From Halocafeteria seosinensis (Eukaryota > Sar > Bigyra > Bicosoecida): a stretch of 10,215 nucleotides of DNA. The notes beneath the pieces were generated by a model. The model had not been told where the DNA came from, did not search any database, and worked only from the letters and a program-made list of their open reading frames with translations. Position 1 is the stretch's first letter. Every line of letters starts with the position of its first letter. Location: NCBI GenBank assembly GCA_001687465.1, contig LVLI01000320.1, positions 64,001 through 74,215 of the forward strand, written 5' to 3'. Positions 7,017-10,215 of this stretch are shown piece after piece. The position numbers and the translations under genes were made by a program.

Positions 7017-9705
7017 CTATCTGCTGCTATTTTCCCCATTCGTTTCTCTACTACTTCCAACGATGAGTTGATGAAGTATGTCTTTCGTGTACCGTAGGCG
7101 TCTAGAAATATCAGGCCTGTCTTCATTCAGGATAGTGGCAAGCACATGGTGAGTGCGGTTCCCTGATTGATCCACGTACGATATCAACGGTGCCTCGGCA
7201 GATAAAACTATGCTGCTTTTGTCCTTGAAGTTAACTTGAACTGTTCGGTTAGACAGCCGAAACAAAATGGCATGTGGTGTTCGTACCCATTTTTTAACAA
7301 ACGGCATCTCACACGCCTCACTCCCAGCTGCAATAGCCGTTGTTTCTTCATCAGATGCGTGTTGCTTTTTCCTCTGCTCTTCAAAAAGAAACCCTTTAAA
7401 GTGTTTCAGCAGAGTTACTTTCTTCTTGAGCGTAGACGGATAGTTTGATAATGAATAAGCATGTCTGGCAGATGACTTTTTGGCATCGCCATTTCTTTCA
7501 CCAGTCTGCTTCTGCGGAGTTCTCTCAACATATTCAAAATTTTCTCCATTGGAGGCCAAAATTATCTTCGTAGTATCGTTGAAAAATACACCAACGGAAC
7601 CATTGCTCAACAAGTAAGCCATTCCGTACTTCTCTGTGTAGTCCAGCCATGTAGTTACCCATATGGAAGGTTTCTCGGGCCTCTCATCAGTGGCGACCTC
7701 CTCAGGATGGCTAAAACTATCAGTTAACTTCCGGTGCATCTTTTTCAGCGTGTCGACGTCGTGTCTGAGGTTTCTATTGAAATTGTTGCTGGCGGGTGTG
7801 TGAGAAGAGTCTTGTTTGTGGCATTCTCCATCTGTTCCGGAAGCAACGCCTGCACCTGCGTTGAATTGAAAATCTTTACTGCTCCCACGACCGCTGTTTC
7901 TAGTGACCTTCGTGACCGATGCGGCGTCTTCTTGATTCGGATAGTCGTCTTGCTCTTGTTCTTCGTGAATTACTGCTGGAGGTGACACCGTCGGTTTCCC
8001 CTCGGGTGCCAACGGAGGAGCCGCCGGTTTAGTACCTGATACCGCTTTCCTCAAACAATCTGAGTCTTTGTCTTGTACTCCGTGGGCGTCACGCGTCTGC
8101 TTCCTACCTCCATCCATCATGTGTAGTTCGTCCATACCGGCTCTCAGACTCTCAACGTTTTCCTTGTTTTCTTGAGTACTTTTTCCGTTTGTGGCAGAAA
8201 CAGAGCGTTTCACTTCCACACGTAAACCTCCGAGCGGCTTCGCGAGCATTTCACGGACAACCTGATGTCCAGGTTCACATTCTATAGAGTCAAGGTTGGG
8301 TTCCTCATGAGCCACTGACGGAGGAAGTCCAGTTGGAATAAAGTTCGTTGCCTTAGCGAAAAACGGGTGCCAGCAAACTTCGTCAATCGTGGGTCGTTTT
8401 GAAGGGCTGGGGTGTAGCAAGGACCTAACTAGGTCCTGCGCGTCGCTGGAAACGGAACAGTGAGGAGGAAACGAATAGATATTCGACTTAATCCTTTTAT
8501 ATGTCGTTTTCACGTCTTTAGTCTCGAACGGGGGTGTTCCCACTAACATTGTGTACATGATTACTCCAAACGACCACAAATCTGCCTCTGAAGAATGGGA
8601 ACCAGAGAGTACCTCCGGAGCTATATAGTTTGGCGTTCCACAGACAGTTTGTTTGCGTTCCTCTGCGTAGTCCAGACAAGCTGCAAGTCCGAAATCACCA
8701 AGTTTGACGCTCATGTCTTTTCCTAGGAACAGATTTCCCAGTTTCAAATCTCTATGAATAATGTTGTTCCTGTGCAAATATCGAATCGCATCGAGCAACT
8801 GCAGTCCATAGTATCTAACTTCCATCTCCGTAAGCGTTTTTCGTTTCTTGAGTACCTCCATAAGGGTCTGCAATGCGCAGGTGGCTTCCCCTAGCTCGGA
8901 GTTCTTCCCTACACATATCCAAATGCACGTACCTCGTTGGGACAAACCTCAAGCATGATGTAGACGTGCTGTTTGTCCTCAAAGAACGATTCAAAACCAA
9001 CTATATGGCGATGTTCCAGTGAGCGATGTATCCGTATTTCGGTGAGTAGCTGTGGGGACATAGACTCCTCAGTCATGTTCAGTGGCAGGCTCGACAAACC
9101 ACAGGGTGAAGACCTACTTTTTGCTTTGCACTTGACTTCGTCAACGAGCTCTTTTCCACCACCTTCCCCGCTAATATCTTTTGCTTTTCAAGATTCGTGA
9201 ACTGGTATACTTTCGCGAATCCTCCCTGTGTGAAAATAAAAATATAGAGATGATCCATCGACGAGGTTTCCAGCACGGAACGTTTACAGCCGTTAATACT
9301 ATATACATCTTGTAGAAGAGTGAAACAAATCGATGTAATCAGCTTGAGAGCTAATATCGATAGAATATACAATTTAGTACCCCTAAACATATTGCAGCTC
9401 ACCTTCCCAAGCAACTTTTCCTTTCGATATCTTCTCACGACCGTCGGGCCTGTGCTTTGCTTCCGGCGATCCTCCACGATCACGGGCCCAGAGCTGGCAT
9501 TTGTGGAAGACTGTGCTGAGTTTGGACGGGTATCGGAGGGTTTGCTTCTACTCTGGTGTGCTACCCCCTCGTTTAGTAGCTGTCGGCTTTTTTGAGAAAG
9601 CTGTCGCGGTTGATTTGCCTGGAAGTTCCGGTTGGCGCCAAGTTCCCCAAGAGGTGCTCGACGGGCTGCATGCCCATTGTGCCTCTCCGGATATATGTTT
9701 TCCAT
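7017..9705 (-). CDS. PLK: Polo-like kinase
   Basis: A mitotic Ser/Thr kinase that drives mitotic entry, centrosome or basal-body maturation, chromosome segregation and cytokinesis. Exons 9705-9403, 9225-9118, 9049-8933 and 8867-7017 give 792 residues; all junctions are phase 0 and restore PLK consensus. The ATG at 9705 follows an in-frame TGA and sits in a good context (AACATGG). Motifs: glycine loop LLGKGGFAKVY (98-108), catalytic Lys122 in [16 protein letters not shown] with Asp216, DFG (234-236), activation Thr250 in [14 protein letters not shown], and [12 protein letters not shown] at the C-lobe end. A polar linker (about 390-570) precedes polo box 1 ([13 protein letters not shown], Trp579, through [14 protein letters not shown]) and polo box 2 (about 698-780). 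It is longer than human PLK1 (603) through the N-terminus and linker. Degron-like motifs at 16-25 and 411-413 suggest APC/C control. Confidence 0.95.
8868..8932 (-). other. PLK intron 3 (65 bp)
   Basis: Donor GAG|GTACGT at 8932, acceptor GCGCATTGCAG ending at 8868. It joins LEVCPNE to [14 protein letters not shown], the kinase hinge region, exactly as in the family. Confidence 0.95.
9050..9117 (-). other. PLK intron 2 (68 bp)
   Basis: Donor AAA|GTAGGT at 9117, acceptor TGTCCCCACAG ending at 9050. It joins SSAKQK to [13 protein letters not shown], matching the PLK alpha-C region without a gap. Confidence 0.93.
9226..9402 (-). other. PLK intron 1 (177 bp)
   Basis: Donor AAG|GTGAGC at 9402, acceptor TTTTCACACAG ending at 9226. 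It joins KLLGK to GGFAKVYQF and completes the glycine loop. It is the longest intron in the window and holds no recognisable element. Confidence 0.93.
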
Positions 9706-9739
9706 GTTGTGTCAAGCCCCCTCAACCAGCGGCATATAA

Positions 9740-9748
9740 GGAGAATGA
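9740..9748 (-). promoter_or_regulatory. Possible initiator motif upstream of PLK
   Basis: The minus strand reads TCATTCTCC about 35-43 bases before the PLK ATG. It fits the TCAYTYY initiator described for oomycete promoters and sits at a plausible distance. The motif is short and the lineage is unproven, so this is a weak call. Confidence 0.2.
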
Positions 9749-9825
9749 ACTATGCCAACAACACTATCTTCGTAAACGCGTTTTATGAAGGAAGCGCGCC
9801 GTCACAAGGCTCTGATTTGAGACGA

Positions 9826-9900
9826 GCCCCGGGCCTGCAGCCCGGTCCGTCGGCTGCCCGGATCGGGGACCCGGGGCCCCCCCGATTCGGGGTACTACCG
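9826..9900. repeat. GC-rich hairpin-forming block
   Basis: A block of about 75 bases dominated by G and C. ATCGGGG (9862-9868) and CCCCGAT (9880-9886) form a 7-bp inverted repeat around an 11-base loop, and GGGC-CTGCA-GCCC just upstream forms a second small hairpin. The block ends with GGTACTACCG, which recurs at 10006-10015. Confidence 0.55.
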
Positions 9901-10027
9901 GGTATTTAATTATTACCACTACATACACTGTAATACATCGCGCAATGCTCAGTAGTTACAGTAATTAGCAGACCAGTAGTAGCGCGAATTAGTGTCTAAC
10001 TTATTGGTACTACCGTGGTGTGGCTAT

Positions 10028-10057
10028 GGATGCGGTCAACTTCCCGGCCGGTGGGCT
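10028..10057. repeat. 30-bp direct repeat, copy 1
   Basis: The 30 bases starting GGATGCGGTCAAC and ending GGCCGGTGGGCT are identical to 10162-10191. They contain the palindrome CCGGCCGG. Confidence 0.9.
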
Positions 10058-10161
10058 GAGCTTAATCAGTGCTGTGTTCCCTCACGGCGCATGTCAGCAA
10101 GGCTGCAGGAACAGCGGGCCCGTCGCTGCTTAACACGGGCGCATACCGCTCCTCGTTAAGA

Positions 10162-10191
10162 GGATGCGGTCAACTTCCCGGCCGGTGGGCT
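10162..10191. repeat. 30-bp direct repeat, copy 2
   Basis: An exact second copy of 10028-10057, offset 134 bases. It is preceded by an imperfect hairpin (10145-10170): ACCGC-t-CCTC, loop GTTAA, GAGG-at-GCGGT, whose right arm overlaps the start of the repeat. Confidence 0.9.
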
Positions 10192-10203
10192 ATCTGTCAC
10201 ATT

Positions 10204-10215
10204 TGTGTGTGTGTG
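10204..10215. repeat. TG microsatellite at window edge
   Basis: Six TG dinucleotides in a row that run into the right edge of the window; the full length is unknown. Confidence 0.85.

Larger units (their letters stand above)
9706..10215. other. Non-coding region upstream of PLK, repeat-bearing
   Basis: These 510 bases hold the PLK promoter side and then DNA of different character: a GC-rich block (about 9826-9900), an AT-richer stretch (9901-10010) and a repeated segment to the edge. No convincing coding frame is present. The repeats are listed separately. The change in composition from the genes on the left suggests intergenic repeat DNA or the remains of a mobile element. Confidence 0.5.

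Noticed and set aside
7017-8945. PLK starting at the ATG at 8945
   Set aside because: The first 26 codons are intron 3 and out-of-frame exon sequence; the true hinge and N-lobe are in upstream exons.

Overview
The window is nuclear DNA of a microbial eukaryote. Three genes carry short GT..AG introns (63-83 bp, plus one of 177 bp), the standard genetic code fits throughout, and the products are typical eukaryotic proteins: a casein kinase 2 catalytic subunit, a Polo-like kinase and a ten-helix TMEM16/OSCA-type membrane protein. Genes are packed very closely, with 28 bp between two convergent stops. Polo kinase is absent from land plants, so this is probably a protist: an oomycete or other stramenopile, an alga, or similar. 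I cannot fix the lineage. A TCAYTYY initiator-like motif upstream of two genes would suit an oomycete, but the motif is short and this is weak evidence.

Layout, left to right. 1-124 (minus): first coding part of a TPR protein that runs off the left edge. 125-1003: divergent promoter region holding a possible tiny gene (402-587) and a 74-codon in-frame extension of the next gene that looks like an organelle-targeting peptide. 1004-2246 (plus, 3 exons): CK2 alpha. 2275-6683 (minus, 4 exons): a predicted 1402-residue membrane protein of the TMEM16/OSCA/TMEM63 superfamily, with a lectin-like cysteine-rich extracellular loop and a coiled-coil tail. 6684-7016: intergenic. 7017-9705 (minus, 4 exons): a predicted 792-residue Polo-like kinase with kinase domain, both polo boxes, and D-box and KEN-like degrons. 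9706-10215: non-coding DNA with a GC-rich hairpin block, a 30-bp direct repeat 134 bp apart and a TG microsatellite at the edge.

All exon structures were rebuilt by hand from splice signals, reading-frame phase and family alignment. The CK2 and PLK junctions are firm because the joined protein restores unbroken kinase motifs. In the membrane protein, introns 1 and 2 are good and intron 3 is the least certain. CK2 and PLK both act in cell-cycle signalling, but nothing shows that their proximity matters. I see no RNA genes, CRISPR arrays or complete mobile elements.
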